Shown here: positions 8,401-18,039 of the stretch, in pieces
Numbering within the stretch: the first letter of the stretch is position 1
How the letters are laid out: every line of letters starts with the position of its first letter
Source of the DNA: Treponema pedis
GTDB taxonomy: Bacteria; Spirochaetota; Spirochaetia; Treponematales; Treponemataceae
DNA length: 64,000 nt
Assembly: GCF_017161325.1 (NCBI RefSeq)
Contig: NZ_CP045670.1
Coordinates: 1-64,000 of the forward strand
Reading direction: 5' to 3'
Program-made: the position numbers and the translations under genes
Notes under the pieces: model-generated
The model's input: only the letters and a program-made list of their open reading frames with translations
What the model was told of the DNA's origin: nothing
Databases searched by the model: none

Positions 8401-10538
8401 AAGGGAAAAAATCCTTTTCTCTGCGGGCAAAGTTTATTATTATTCTCACCGCTGCAATTATTGTATTGGCGGCAGGAATTTGTACGGTTATCGGCATACA
8501 GTTGTATATTATGAATACGGAGCAATTCAATCGGTTTATCGAACAGGAATTTTCCGCTATTAACCAAACCGTTCAGCTATTCACACGGAACAATAAAAAT
8601 ACGGTAAACGTCCTTTCCGAACATTCGGCAATAAAAAATGCGGGAAAAACACTCCGTAACCAAACACCGGAAGGAGAGACATACGTACGGGACCGCACCG
8701 AAGCCGATATACAAAATGAACGGACAATACTTTCCGTATTGGCAAATATTGAAAAAAATTATCCCGAATTTGTAGAAGTATATATAGGGACGAAATGGGG
8801 AGGAGAAGCGACCTCTGCCGGAAAGGAAGAGGAAAAAGGATATGACCCGCGCACCCGTCAATGGTATAAAGAAGCTGAAAAAAATACAGGTAAAATAATT
8901 ATTACAAATGCATATATTTCCACAACAAAGGAGCCGGTTATTACCTTCGCAAAAACGATAACATCGGAAACGGGAGAGTTTATCGGTTGTTTAGGTGCCG
9001 ATGTCAGCCTTACCGAATTAACTTCTTTTATCAATACCGTCAAAATAGGTAAAACGGGCTATGCGATGTTGGTGCAAAATGACGGAATGATTCTTGCAGA
9101 TCCTAAACACCCGCAAGCGAATTTTAAAATGCTTAAAGATTCGGGAGTTCACGCTTTTACACAATTACAGTTGAATAACAGTACGGCCGTATCTATTGAA
9201 ATGGACGGAGAAAATTGGAGCGCTCGTATTTTTTCTATAGAAGAACCGGATTGGAAAGTAATTACCTTGGTTGAACAGTCCGAAATGCTTACACTTTTTA
9301 CACGGCTCGTTCAAAATATGGCGTGGATTTCCGCAGTACTTATTATCGCCGTACTTATAACCGGCTTTGTTTTTTCAAGCCGGCTCGGCTTTTATTTTAA
9401 ACAGCTGCAAACGGTTTTTGAAAAAATTGCCGCAGGCGACATTACCGATAGAATCCGTTATAAAAACAACGATGAAGTCGGACAGCTTATGTATTACTTT
9501 AATCAAACCCTCGATAATATGAGCGGCATACTCCGCTCCTTAATAAGCGAATCGCAGGAAATGAACCGCATAGGAGAGATTTTATCAAGCGATATGACCG
9601 AAGCGGCAAGTGCCGTGCAGCAAATAAACGGAAACATAGAACAGGTAAAAAAACAAATATTAACGCAATCGGCAAGCGTTACCGAAACGGCGGCAACCGT
9701 CGAGCAAATTATCCGCATTATAAAACAGCTTGCAGAAAGTATTAATGCGCAAAACGAAAGTATCGGGCGCTCCTCTTCTTCCATAGAACAAATGGTTGCA
9801 AACATAAATGCAATCACCGAAACCTTACAAAAAAACAATATTCTGATAAAAACGCTTTACGAAAAAAGCATAAAAGGAAAAGAAGGCGCAAGCACTGCAA
9901 ATTCGGTTGTTATGCAAATAGCCGAAAAATCCGATTCTCTTTTGGAAGCAAGTCAGATTATTCAAAACATTGCGGAACAGACAAATCTTTTGGCAATGAA
10001 TGCGGCAATAGAGGCCGCTCATGCAGGAGAAAGCGGAAAAGGCTTTGCCGTTGTTGCCGATGAAATACGCAAACTTGCGGAAGAGTCTAATTCGCAAGGT
10101 AAACAAATAGGAGCCGCCCTTAAAGAATCGATTGAAATTATCAATCATTTAATTGCCGCGGGTACCGGAGCGGAAAAAACATTTGATGAAGTGTATGAGC
10201 TTGCGCATAATATTTCGGAACAGGAAGATTATATTACCGCTTCGATGCAGGAGCAAACGGAAGGAAGCCGCGAGGTGCTTGAAGCTATCCGCGATATAAA
10301 AGACGTAACGGAAAAAGTAAGGTCGGGTTCCGAAGAAATGCTTATGGGAAGTAAAAATGTCGCACAAGAGATGAAAAAACTGAACGAGCTTACCGGAACT
10401 ATTGCAGACAGTATGAATGAAATGGCTTCAGGCTCGGTACAAATAAATAATGCGGTACAGGAAGTAAACGAAATTGCACAAAAAAATAAAAACAGTATAG
10501 AAAAAGTAGTACTGGAAGTCGAAAAGTTTAAAGTATAA
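8397..10538 (+). CDS. Methyl-accepting chemotaxis protein with dCache-type sensor
   Basis: This membrane chemoreceptor signals through CheA/CheW. The 713-aa protein from ATG 8397 has TM1 at about 12-37, a periplasmic dCache-like domain ([13 protein letters not shown] and the following strand [19 protein letters not shown] are typical), TM2 at about 308-330, a HAMP domain, and a coiled-coil signalling domain with the conserved tip [18 protein letters not shown] at about 527. ATG 8397 has GGGAG nine bases upstream. A GTG at 8349 is also in frame but would translate the poly-C tract. The upstream leader ORF ends at ATGA on this start. Confidence 0.93.
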   Translation: MKGKKSFSLRAKFIIILTAAIIVLAAGICTVIGIQLYIMNTEQFNRFIEQEFSAINQTVQLFTRNNKNTVNVLSEHSAIKNAGKTLRNQTPEGETYVRDRTEADIQNERTILSVLANIEKNYPEFVEVYIGTKWGGEATSAGKEEEKGYDPRTRQWYKEAEKNTGKIIITNAYISTTKEPVITFAKTITSETGEFIGCLGADVSLTELTSFINTVKIGKTGYAMLVQNDGMILADPKHPQANFKMLKDSGVHAFTQLQLNNSTAVSIEMDGENWSARIFSIEEPDWKVITLVEQSEMLTLFTRLVQNMAWISAVLIIAVLITGFVFSSRLGFYFKQLQTVFEKIAAGDITDRIRYKNNDEVGQLMYYFNQTLDNMSGILRSLISESQEMNRIGEILSSDMTEAASAVQQINGNIEQVKKQILTQSASVTETAATVEQIIRIIKQLAESINAQNESIGRSSSSIEQMVANINAITETLQKNNILIKTLYEKSIKGKEGASTANSVVMQIAEKSDSLLEASQIIQNIAEQTNLLAMNAAIEAAHAGESGKGFAVVADEIRKLAEESNSQGKQIGAALKESIEIINHLIAAGTGAEKTFDEVYELAHNISEQEDYITASMQEQTEGSREVLEAIRDIKDVTEKVRSGSEEMLMGSKNVAQEMKKLNELTGTIADSMNEMASGSVQINNAVQEVNEIAQKNKNSIEKVVLEVEKFKV

Positions 10539-10547
10539 AAATTTTAA

Positions 10548-10592
10548 GGCGGTCTCCGAGCTCCTGACGGATTTTCAGAGGCCGCCCGATTA
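10548..10592 (+). terminator. Terminator after the chemoreceptor
   Basis: GGCGGTCTC (10548-10556) pairs with GAGGCCGCC (10578-10586), with one G-U pair, followed by a short AT-rich stretch. Confidence 0.55.
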
Positions 10593-10637
10593 TTTTAAAA
10601 TCGATAAAACCGTTTTGTTACAAATCGGCAATTATCT

Positions 10638-11567
10638 TTATTTTTTATGTAAAATTTTTAAAACCCATTCTTCATAGTTTGCGGGCTTTTCTTCATTTTT
10701 TAAATCGAAATATTTTTCCGCATTTTTTTCAAAACCGTTCATATCATTTAAACAATAATCGGCAATTGCAAGATAATAATAAGCATCAGGATAATCTTTC
10801 CCGCAATTTAAAAAAGCATCTTTTTTTATCTGTTTATATTTATTCGTATTTATTAAAGACCACATATAATTGGCGTAAACGGCAAAATATTCGGGAAGCT
10901 CCGGCATATTCGGAGCGGCATTGTAATAAGCCTTTTTTAAATATTTATTATAATTATCAATATCTTTTAACATTTTATATGCCATAGCGGTATTATACAA
11001 AATATGAGGATGTGAAGGTTTAAGTCCTTCCAAAACCTTATAATACATTAATGCCAGCTCCGGCCTATTATTTTCTACTAATAAGCTGTCGGCAAGAACC
11101 GTTGCTGAATTAAAGTTAATTTTAGCCGCTTTTTTTAAATATTTATTAAATTCGGAATTTTTACCTTGGAGTCTCAATGTCGTACACAGATTTATATATC
11201 CTTCAAAATATTCGGGATAATACTTTACCGATTCCTTTCCATACTTTACGGCCTTATCCAAATCTCCAATCATAAGGTATAAATATGTAAGTTCGCTGCA
11301 AACATATTTATATTTAGAGTCCTTGCCGTACACAAATTGTAAAAATTTTTCGGAAGACTCAAAGTCTCCTATATCAATAAACGCAAGCCCCAAAAAATAG
11401 TTTACTTCTAAATTTTGAGGATAAGTACTGTATAACTCTTTCATTTTTTGAAGAGATTCGTTTACATATCCGTTATAATATAACTCTTTAGCTTCTTCGA
11501 TATCATTTTGAGCGTAAATGTTAAAAGTTAAAAAAAACGCAACAAGAATAACCGAAATTTTTTTCAT
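10638..11567 (-). CDS. Secreted TPR-repeat protein
   Basis: The 309-aa protein starts with a cleavable signal peptide (MKKISVILVAFFLTFNIYAQ, cut after about residue 19). The mature part is built of helix pairs with TPR character, such as YYNGYVNESLQKMKELY, VNYFLGLAFIDIGDFESSEK and YINLCTTLRLQGKNSEF. Such proteins are usually periplasmic scaffolds; no catalytic motif is seen. The ribosome site GGAG sits upstream of the ATG. It is transcribed apart from the neighbouring cassette, separated by about 120 bp. The specific role is unknown. Confidence 0.8.
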   Translation of the reverse strand: MKKISVILVAFFLTFNIYAQNDIEEAKELYYNGYVNESLQKMKELYSTYPQNLEVNYFLGLAFIDIGDFESSEKFLQFVYGKDSKYKYVCSELTYLYLMIGDLDKAVKYGKESVKYYPEYFEGYINLCTTLRLQGKNSEFNKYLKKAAKINFNSATVLADSLLVENNRPELALMYYKVLEGLKPSHPHILYNTAMAYKMLKDIDNYNKYLKKAYYNAAPNMPELPEYFAVYANYMWSLINTNKYKQIKKDAFLNCGKDYPDAYYYLAIADYCLNDMNGFEKNAEKYFDLKNEEKPANYEEWVLKILHKK

Positions 11568-11686
11568 ATTTTTCTCCTGTAAAAATTTTATAATCTAAGT
11601 TTAAAAGAATATACATACAAAACCGTTTATCTTAACTCCGTTTATTATAGCATAAAAAACGCTTTTGACTATCTTTAACACTTTTT

Positions 11687-12460
11687 CTAAAAACTCCTGC
11701 CTCCTCCTCCGTGGCTTTCACCGCTTGAAGAAGTATGCGTACTGCTTTTTCCGCTTGAAGAATTTTCGTTCGATTTCGGAATTATCCTGCTTACGGTATT
11801 TGTAGAAAGAAAAACATCTTTTACGGGATTAAACCGTGCAACGGAATTTTTATCCGTATTGTAAAAGGCTTGAACCTTCTTTGCCTTATAGCTGCTTTGA
11901 GTCCCGAAAAATTTAGCGAAAAACATCATAAGCCCGACCGCTAAAGAAACCGCAACTTCCATAAACGAAAGAGAATTATAAAAATAACCTGAAAGTCTTT
12001 TTATATATGCATTAAAAGCCGCCTTATATTCTCCGTCTTTTAACCCTCCGTCTATTACCGTGTCAAGAAGTTTTTCAATTCTTGAATCGGTTATTGCAAA
12101 GATTGTTTTTTCTCCATGTGTTGAAATATGCACATGACGGCTCCCCGACGTTCCGTTTCCCGTTACAAACAACAATAAGGAGCCTTCCTTTTCAGGCCCT
12201 TGACCGTAACCGTTATAATCGAAATAATCGTCGGCAAATTCTTCAGGTGTTTTTCCTCCGGTTTCCGAAACTATTACTATTACCGTATCGGATTTACTTT
12301 TTTCTGAAACCTTTTTAAGGTAGTCCGTAATTTCGGCAGCTTCATCGGCCGTTAAAATACCTTCATTATCCACTAAAAGCTCTTTTCCGAAAACAGGTAT
12401 AACCGCAAAAAGAAAAAATAAGCATATAAAAAAAGATAAAGAAAATTTTTCGGTTACCAT
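11687..12460 (-). CDS. Membrane-anchored TPM-domain protein (YgcG/YdjH-like)
   Basis: A signal peptide leads into a TPM domain (about 27-160): LLVDNEGILTADEAAEITDY, then VIVIVSETGGKTPEEFADDYF and GYGQGPEKEGSLLLFV. A membrane helix follows at about 165-185, and the tail ends in the Gly/Ser-rich GESHGGGGRSF typical of this family. Its start overlaps the end of the zinc-ribbon gene by seven bases, so the two are translationally coupled. With the SPFH gene upstream it forms a cassette like Bacillus subtilis ydjG-ydjH-ydjI, in which membrane anchors work with an SPFH protein. The biochemical activity is not established. Confidence 0.8.
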   Translation of the reverse strand: MVTEKFSLSFFICLFFLFAVIPVFGKELLVDNEGILTADEAAEITDYLKKVSEKSKSDTVIVIVSETGGKTPEEFADDYFDYNGYGQGPEKEGSLLLFVTGNGTSGSRHVHISTHGEKTIFAITDSRIEKLLDTVIDGGLKDGEYKAAFNAYIKRLSGYFYNSLSFMEVAVSLAVGLMMFFAKFFGTQSSYKAKKVQAFYNTDKNSVARFNPVKDVFLSTNTVSRIIPKSNENSSSGKSSTHTSSSGESHGGGGRSF

Positions 12461-13503
12461 ATAAATAAACCTCCTAAAATTAAAAGTCCTGCCGCAGCTG
12501 CTGAAACAAGGGCTGAAAACAGAGCCAGCCTTGTCTTATCGAGAGGCAGCTCGCCGAAGGATTTTCCCGTTTGGCCGTTGACGGCAAACACGTATGTTTT
12601 TCCTTTATAAAGGTAGGTTAAAATCCATGAGGGAAGAAGTACATAACGGCAATCTTTTATCGAATAAACGGACTCATCTTTTTCATCTTCGATTGAAGAA
12701 TAATCGGCAGAATCTCTAATTGCATTTATAGCTGTTGTTTTTGCTTTTTCCGTAAAGACAGGTTCCGCTTCTTCTTTTTTTATATCGTATTGTTCGGCAA
12801 AAAAACCTGCCAGATAACCTGCAGAAAAATCTATTTGTTCATCTTCATCATAAATGCTTATTCCGTTAATAAGGTTTTTATCTATTTTTGTAAAGGCCAA
12901 TTCTTTAATATTATTTATATCGATTTTTCCCGAACGGTTGATATCATATTTATCGGTTTTGGTATATTCCTTATCGCCCGATGTCCAGCTTGAAACCGAA
13001 ACGCCTACCGCATGATAGTTTATATCCGCTTCGATATCCGCCTGCCAATACGGAAGATAAATCCCGGTTATTTTATCTTGAGTGCTTTGCGAGGTAAAAT
13101 CGGAAGGCACATACCGTTTTCCGCGTACCCATTCTTTAAACTTCGATACGGCTTCTTTTTTATCAATTTTAAAAGGAATAACCTTATCCGGTTTAAATTC
13201 ACCCGAAAGCCTGTCGTTTAAAATGACGGGGCTGTGGCAATAATAACAAAAAGAAGCGCTGGAAGTCTCCCCCGCCGCAACTTCAGCTCCGCAATTGCCG
13301 CATACATACTGTTTTATTCCGTTCCCGCTGCCGGAAGAAAGAGGCTCTTGAGCGGAATCTTTTTTTGCCGCCGACCTTTCAAGGTAACTTGTCAGCTCTT
13401 CTTCGCTGTATTTATTAAAACAATACTCGCATTTAAATCCTCCGATTTTGGGATTAAATTTTATAGGAGCCCCGCAGCCGGGACATTTGTAGTTTAAACT
13501 CAT
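12454..13503 (-). CDS. Zinc-ribbon membrane protein (YdjG-like)
   Basis: From ATG 13503 the protein is 349 aa. The start is fixed by the ribosome site GAGGAGGA just upstream; a TTG at 13524 is in frame but lies before that site. The N-terminus is a zinc ribbon (C7, C10, C25, C28) of TFIIB type. A second cysteine set follows (YVCGNCG ... FCYYCHSP). The middle holds a beta-rich domain with LPYWQADIEADINYHAVGV, and the C-terminus ends in one membrane helix. It is flanked by the TPM and SPFH genes, which points to a joint membrane complex. Confidence 0.78.
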   Translation of the reverse strand: MSLNYKCPGCGAPIKFNPKIGGFKCEYCFNKYSEEELTSYLERSAAKKDSAQEPLSSGSGNGIKQYVCGNCGAEVAAGETSSASFCYYCHSPVILNDRLSGEFKPDKVIPFKIDKKEAVSKFKEWVRGKRYVPSDFTSQSTQDKITGIYLPYWQADIEADINYHAVGVSVSSWTSGDKEYTKTDKYDINRSGKIDINNIKELAFTKIDKNLINGISIYDEDEQIDFSAGYLAGFFAEQYDIKKEEAEPVFTEKAKTTAINAIRDSADYSSIEDEKDESVYSIKDCRYVLLPSWILTYLYKGKTYVFAVNGQTGKSFGELPLDKTRLALFSALVSAAAAGLLILGGLFIW

Positions 13504-13539
13504 TGTATCCTCCTCTAAAAACAAAAAGTTTTGAATTAC

Positions 13540-14727
13540 CTACTGTAATTTTGTTCCGCACTCAGGGCAGAATTTAGCTCCCGGTTTTATTTCGGCACCG
13601 CAATTGGGGCAGCCGCTTCCCGCCGGTTTAGGCTGTCCGCAATTTGAGCAGAATTTACCTCCGTTTTTTGTCCCGCACTCGGAGCAAAACCATTCGCCGG
13701 CTTGTTTTTCGCCTGCCGCCCGTTGAGCGTCTTGCCGTTGCTGCATATTGGTTTGGCTTGCCTGTCCCATAAAACCTCCGGCGGCATTCATACCCATTCC
13801 CATGCCCATAAACGCCATTCCGGCGCCTGCGGGGTTTGAGCCGGCCGCTTCCATACCGCGTGCAACGGAACCTTGTACAAAGCCTTCCCGAACGGACGGG
13901 TCGCCGAGCATTGCACCCTTATTGCGCATATTGATAAGTTCTTTCGATTCGTCGTCATAAGAAATACTTGCAATACCTACCGCAAGTACTTCCATACCGC
14001 GCAATTCTTTCCAAGAATCGTCCAATATTTGCGCCATATGCTTACTAAGCAAGGTTCCTTTTGAGGGCAGGAAAGAAATTCTCTCTCCTTCCATAGACAT
14101 TTGACTTATGGCGGCTTGTAAGGCTTCTAAAAACTCCGTAAGGTATTGTTCATTTATTTCATCGATATGAAGATTAACGGCATCACGCGGGCAAGCTTCC
14201 TTAAAAAACTTTATCGGGTCCGTAATTTTAATTGAGTAATTTCCGAAAGCCCGCAAAAATAATTCCGCATTATAAAAGTTATCAAAGTACTGCAAGGGAT
14301 TGGGCGTGCCGAATTTTATACCCTTTATTTCCTGCAAATTTATATAAAACACTTCCTGTTTTGACGGTGCCGTTCCCCCGAATTTAAAACGGGAAAAGGT
14401 TTCTTTTATTGCCTCCCCGAATTGCCCGCCGAATAAAGACGGAGCGGAAGAATTTTCCACCTTAAAATAGCCCGGTTCCGCAGAATAATCGACAATTTTT
14501 CCGCCGTCCACCAACATCATAAATTGGTTTTGATTTACATGAATAATTGACCCGTTGGAAATTATATCACTTGAACCCTTTTTATTTGTATTTCTTTTAT
14601 CCGTACGTACGGGAACTCCCTTTGCTAAAACGATACCTTCACCCATTTCATCGGCTTCTATAACCTCAAGCCATTGGTCGGCAAGTCCGCCGCCCGCTGC
14701 TCCCAGTGCTGCTGCTATTAAACCCAT
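13540..14727 (-). CDS. SPFH-domain protein with C-terminal zinc ribbons (YdjI-like)
   Basis: The 395-aa protein belongs to the SPFH/virion-core-protein-like family: an N-terminal glycine-rich stretch (IAAALGAAGGGLADQWLEVI), a beta-rich SPFH domain (about 20-290), a Gly/Met-rich linker (GMAFMGMGMGMNAAGGFMGQ), and two double zinc ribbons with eight cysteines at the C-terminus. AAGGAG precedes the ATG. It is the first gene of the three-gene cassette; the zinc-ribbon gene begins 36 bases after its stop. In Bacillus the corresponding protein recruits PspA to membranes. No pspA is visible here, so the partner is unknown. Confidence 0.83.
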   Translation of the reverse strand: MGLIAAALGAAGGGLADQWLEVIEADEMGEGIVLAKGVPVRTDKRNTNKKGSSDIISNGSIIHVNQNQFMMLVDGGKIVDYSAEPGYFKVENSSAPSLFGGQFGEAIKETFSRFKFGGTAPSKQEVFYINLQEIKGIKFGTPNPLQYFDNFYNAELFLRAFGNYSIKITDPIKFFKEACPRDAVNLHIDEINEQYLTEFLEALQAAISQMSMEGERISFLPSKGTLLSKHMAQILDDSWKELRGMEVLAVGIASISYDDESKELINMRNKGAMLGDPSVREGFVQGSVARGMEAAGSNPAGAGMAFMGMGMGMNAAGGFMGQASQTNMQQRQDAQRAAGEKQAGEWFCSECGTKNGGKFCSNCGQPKPAGSGCPNCGAEIKPGAKFCPECGTKLQ

Positions 14728-14804
14728 ATAAATCTCCTTGTTTATTGAATTTATAATACATAATATATCATAAATGTCCGATTATCAACATTTAAATAAA
14801 AAAA

Positions 14805-15758
14805 TTATTTTTCTATTACGTCTTTTTCGCATAAGCCGAAACCTTCCTCTTCGTTATTTTCAACTCCGTAGGGCTCAATATGTACCATAATGTCATATAC
14901 ATTTTCGATTTTTTCTTTTACTGCCGAAGTAACCTGTTCGGCTATTTTATGAGCTTCATATACACTTATGTCCGCGGCAACTTCTATATCCAAATCTATA
15001 TCCAAAAGATTTGCCATTCTTCGGATTCTTGCACGGTGCGGATTAAAAACTCCTTTAACGGAATTTACCGCTTCAAATAATTGTTTATATAAAATTTTAT
15101 TTGTATTCCCGTCCATAAGCTCAACATTAAGCTCTATAAAAAGCTCAACTCCCGATTTTATAATCCACAATCCGACTAAAATAGCGGTAATCGCATCAAA
15201 AACGGGCATACGGAAAAAGTAAGAAATTCCTAAGCCGATTAAAACGGAAACCGATAAAACAACATCGTTTGTCATATTTTTTGCATTTGCCTGAATCATC
15301 ATACTTTCGGCTTTTTTCCCCAGTATGTGTTGATTTAACGCCAAAAGAAGTTTAACCGCAATTGAACAGGCCGTTACCGCAACGGCAAGGATATGAGGCA
15401 GCTCCATTACCGCTTCGCCGTAAAATACTGCAATCAATTTTTTTGAAGAGGCTATAAAAAGCTGTAAGCCGGCTGTTAAAATTATAAATGCCAAAATAAG
15501 AGAAGCCATAGTTTCGGCACGTTGATGCCCCCAAGGGTGCTCTTTATCTGAAGGTATGTTAATAATAAAACTTACAAACAAGGTCATCATAGAAATTGCA
15601 ATATCGGTTGCGGAATCTATACCGTCGCCCAAAACGGACAGGCTTCCGGAATAAATACCTATAACAAGTTTTGCCGTGCAAATAATAATATTACCGATAA
15701 GAGCCGTAAGAGAAGCTATTCTTACAAGCCTTATTCTTTCATCATGGTTCATACTCAT
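14805..15758 (-). CDS. Cation diffusion facilitator (CDF) metal exporter
   Basis: Six-helix CDF antiporters export divalent metals in exchange for protons. TM2 holds DSATD, matching the DxxxD metal site. TM5 has NMTND where zinc-type members have HxxxD, so the site is D,D,N,D, which argues against a standard zinc exporter and could mean manganese (inference). The HPWGHQRAE signature and a C-terminal cytoplasmic dimerisation domain (about 210-310) are present. I use ATG 15758 because a TATAAT (-10) ends six bases before it; a TTG at 15773 would start inside the promoter region. A second ATG lies two codons further in. Confidence 0.87.
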   Translation of the reverse strand: MSMNHDERIRLVRIASLTALIGNIIICTAKLVIGIYSGSLSVLGDGIDSATDIAISMMTLFVSFIINIPSDKEHPWGHQRAETMASLILAFIILTAGLQLFIASSKKLIAVFYGEAVMELPHILAVAVTACSIAVKLLLALNQHILGKKAESMMIQANAKNMTNDVVLSVSVLIGLGISYFFRMPVFDAITAILVGLWIIKSGVELFIELNVELMDGNTNKILYKQLFEAVNSVKGVFNPHRARIRRMANLLDIDLDIEVAADISVYEAHKIAEQVTSAVKEKIENVYDIMVHIEPYGVENNEEEGFGLCEKDVIEK

Positions 15759-15764
15759 AGGAAA

Positions 15765-15770
15765 ATTATA
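15765..15770 (-). promoter_or_regulatory. -10 box of the CDF gene (leaderless)
   Basis: Perfect TATAAT on the minus strand, six bases before the start codon. The -35 region is poor, so this is less certain than the other promoters listed. Confidence 0.4.
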
Positions 15771-15885
15771 CAATAAAAGGGACGTTTATTTCTACATTGC
15801 AGAATTTATTTTTACCGTAAAATATGAAAATATATAAAATCGCCCCCTTTTAGAAACTCCCTTTTTTAAAAGGCGGTCGAAAATT

Positions 15886-17892
15886 TTACAGGTTAATCTT
15901 TTTTAAGTATTCCTTAAAATTGTTTTCCTCCGTTTTAAGTTTTTTATTCGCTTCTTTGATTTTAACTTTTAATCCGTCCAAATCGTTTTCCAGTTTTAAA
16001 AGTTTGTCTAAAAATTCTTGTCCCTGACGGCTTTCGGAACCTACAGCTCCAAGATTTTTTCTTACACGGTCCTGCTCTTCGGAAAGCTGTTTAAATTCAC
16101 TTTGCAAATTATTGTATTCGCTTTTTGCAAATGTAATTTTTTGTTTTTCTTTTATAATCTCTTCAAAAACCTTTCTCAATTTTTCCGGCATATCGGCATT
16201 GGAGGCTATCGAAATATATTCCGAATCGCTCATATTATAAACGGTATAAACGGATTCTTCAATTTTTTCTTCCTTCACGGTAAATTGTATTTTATTCCGT
16301 CCTTCCGCATAAACTTTAAAGCGGTATTTGTTTGCGGTTTTTTCCATTAAGTTTTCTTCGGTTAATAATTTAAAATCGTATCTTATAGGATGCTCTATAA
16401 CCAAGGTCTTTTTTTGTTTTCCCGCATTTTTAACCGTATAAGCGGAATCTAAAATCGTTTTGTTTAAAACGGTTAAAACGCCTTCTACAATTTTTACCTT
16501 TTCAATATTATATACGGGCTTTTGTATCTTAAAGGCTTCGACTTCGATATCATCGCCGAAAGCGATTATACGTTTTTCACCTTCAGGTAAAAATTCCAAA
16601 AGCGCATCTCCTACATATTTTCCGTTATCGAAAACCGTAATGGGCCCGGGAGGCAGTTTTAACCCCGAAGTATTTTCAAAGCTGATACAAAGTTTAGGAT
16701 TCACGGCAACCGTTCCCGGTATATTTGAAAATACCGAAAATTTTTCGGCAGGCATAGAAGAAAGAGATAAAGGAATCATTGTGCTTTTTTGTCTATCTAA
16801 AGTTATAGGTTTAGTCGGAGTAAACGCGAACATTTCACCTACACTGCTGTCGGTTTCAATTCGGTTTTCAAAATACTCGGCAGAATCGCCGTAAGATTCT
16901 TTATACTCTTCATCATATAAAGAAGCATTCGACTGTTCAAGCGCCATGTCCATTTCTTCGCTAAGTCTTCGTGCCGAACTTTTCGGAGCTTTCATGTCTT
17001 TCATTGACGATGAAAAGGTTTCAGCTTCCGCCGTTTGCGCAATAGCCAAGGGAATTTCAGGGCGATAAGTATAATACGGTTTATATAAATTTTGTTTAAA
17101 GCCTACGGGGCGGCCTGTCGTAAGAGTAAGTTTAATATCCTTCCAATCCAAATCGGTGGAGTTATCCACTATTGCCCATGCCTGAAAAGCAGCCGAATCG
17201 GTTCCCATATCTATGCGGTAAGAGGGCTTCCAAATAGGAGCTTCCATTATATACGATAAGCGAACCGTACGTTTCCCGGTTCCCCAGACGTTTACGGTAA
17301 TTACTTTGCGGTTTTTCGCCGAGGCGTTTAAAATCAAATTAAGAGCTGTGTTTAAATCCGCATTTAATTTTTCATCGGTAAATTTAAAAGACTGAATATC
17401 GTTAAAAGAAACAAGACGAATGCCTTTTTCCGAAGCAAGCGAAATAAAAAAATCACCCTCCGAAGCCGCATTTTTAGTATCAACGCTTAAAATTTTACCC
17501 GTTATTTTATTCGGTGTAAGAATTTCGATTTCGGCTCCCTTTTGGGCTTTTAAAATATCGTAAATACTTGCAGATGAAAAAAGGTTTACTTTTAAACTTT
17601 CGAGGGCTTTTTGTAAAGTGTTTTCCGATTCATAATTTATATTCAGTTCTTTTGCGGCGGGGTCCATAAACACAAGCGATTTTAAAACATCATTTATTTG
17701 AGACGGAGAAAACGATAAATTAAGCTTTCCCTCTCCCGTTACCGCTCCTTCGTGCAAATAGTGTGCAACCCCGGAAGAGTAAAGCGTAACTTTTTTTAAA
17801 GGAATATCCTCTTCCCCGAAAAACCCCGAATTTTGTGCGGCAGCCGTAAGAGTACAGGCGGATGCGGCAAGTGCAAAAAAAATTTTTTTCAT
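15886..17892 (-). CDS. Secreted DUF4139 protein
   Basis: The protein is 668 aa from ATG 17892, chosen for the GGAGGAAG ribosome site directly upstream. A signal peptide (about 1-20, ending AAAQN) leads to the family N-terminal domain (KKVTLYSSGVAHYLHEGAV), a central DUF4139 beta-rich domain with VWGTGKRTVRLSYIMEAPIW and a serine-rich insert around 300-350, and a C-terminal coiled coil (about 585-668). DUF4139 proteins are widespread surface or periplasmic proteins without a defined activity. It is transcribed singly. Confidence 0.82.
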   Translation of the reverse strand: MKKIFFALAASACTLTAAAQNSGFFGEEDIPLKKVTLYSSGVAHYLHEGAVTGEGKLNLSFSPSQINDVLKSLVFMDPAAKELNINYESENTLQKALESLKVNLFSSASIYDILKAQKGAEIEILTPNKITGKILSVDTKNAASEGDFFISLASEKGIRLVSFNDIQSFKFTDEKLNADLNTALNLILNASAKNRKVITVNVWGTGKRTVRLSYIMEAPIWKPSYRIDMGTDSAAFQAWAIVDNSTDLDWKDIKLTLTTGRPVGFKQNLYKPYYTYRPEIPLAIAQTAEAETFSSSMKDMKAPKSSARRLSEEMDMALEQSNASLYDEEYKESYGDSAEYFENRIETDSSVGEMFAFTPTKPITLDRQKSTMIPLSLSSMPAEKFSVFSNIPGTVAVNPKLCISFENTSGLKLPPGPITVFDNGKYVGDALLEFLPEGEKRIIAFGDDIEVEAFKIQKPVYNIEKVKIVEGVLTVLNKTILDSAYTVKNAGKQKKTLVIEHPIRYDFKLLTEENLMEKTANKYRFKVYAEGRNKIQFTVKEEKIEESVYTVYNMSDSEYISIASNADMPEKLRKVFEEIIKEKQKITFAKSEYNNLQSEFKQLSEEQDRVRKNLGAVGSESRQGQEFLDKLLKLENDLDGLKVKIKEANKKLKTEENNFKEYLKKINL

Positions 17893-18039
17893 AACTTCCT
17901 CCATTATTTATAAACACAAGGTCTTTTTAAAAAGCAGGCTCCAAAACAAAGCCCGACACTTCTATGATATCACAGTTTTACTTAAAAACCAAGCGGGAGG
18001 ATATTTTAAATATAAAGAAGCCTTACATAAAATTCAATT

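Noticed and set aside
13587..13960. Open frames on both strands overlapping the SPFH gene
   Set aside because: They shadow the Gly/Met-rich and zinc-ribbon codons of the real gene and lack start signals.
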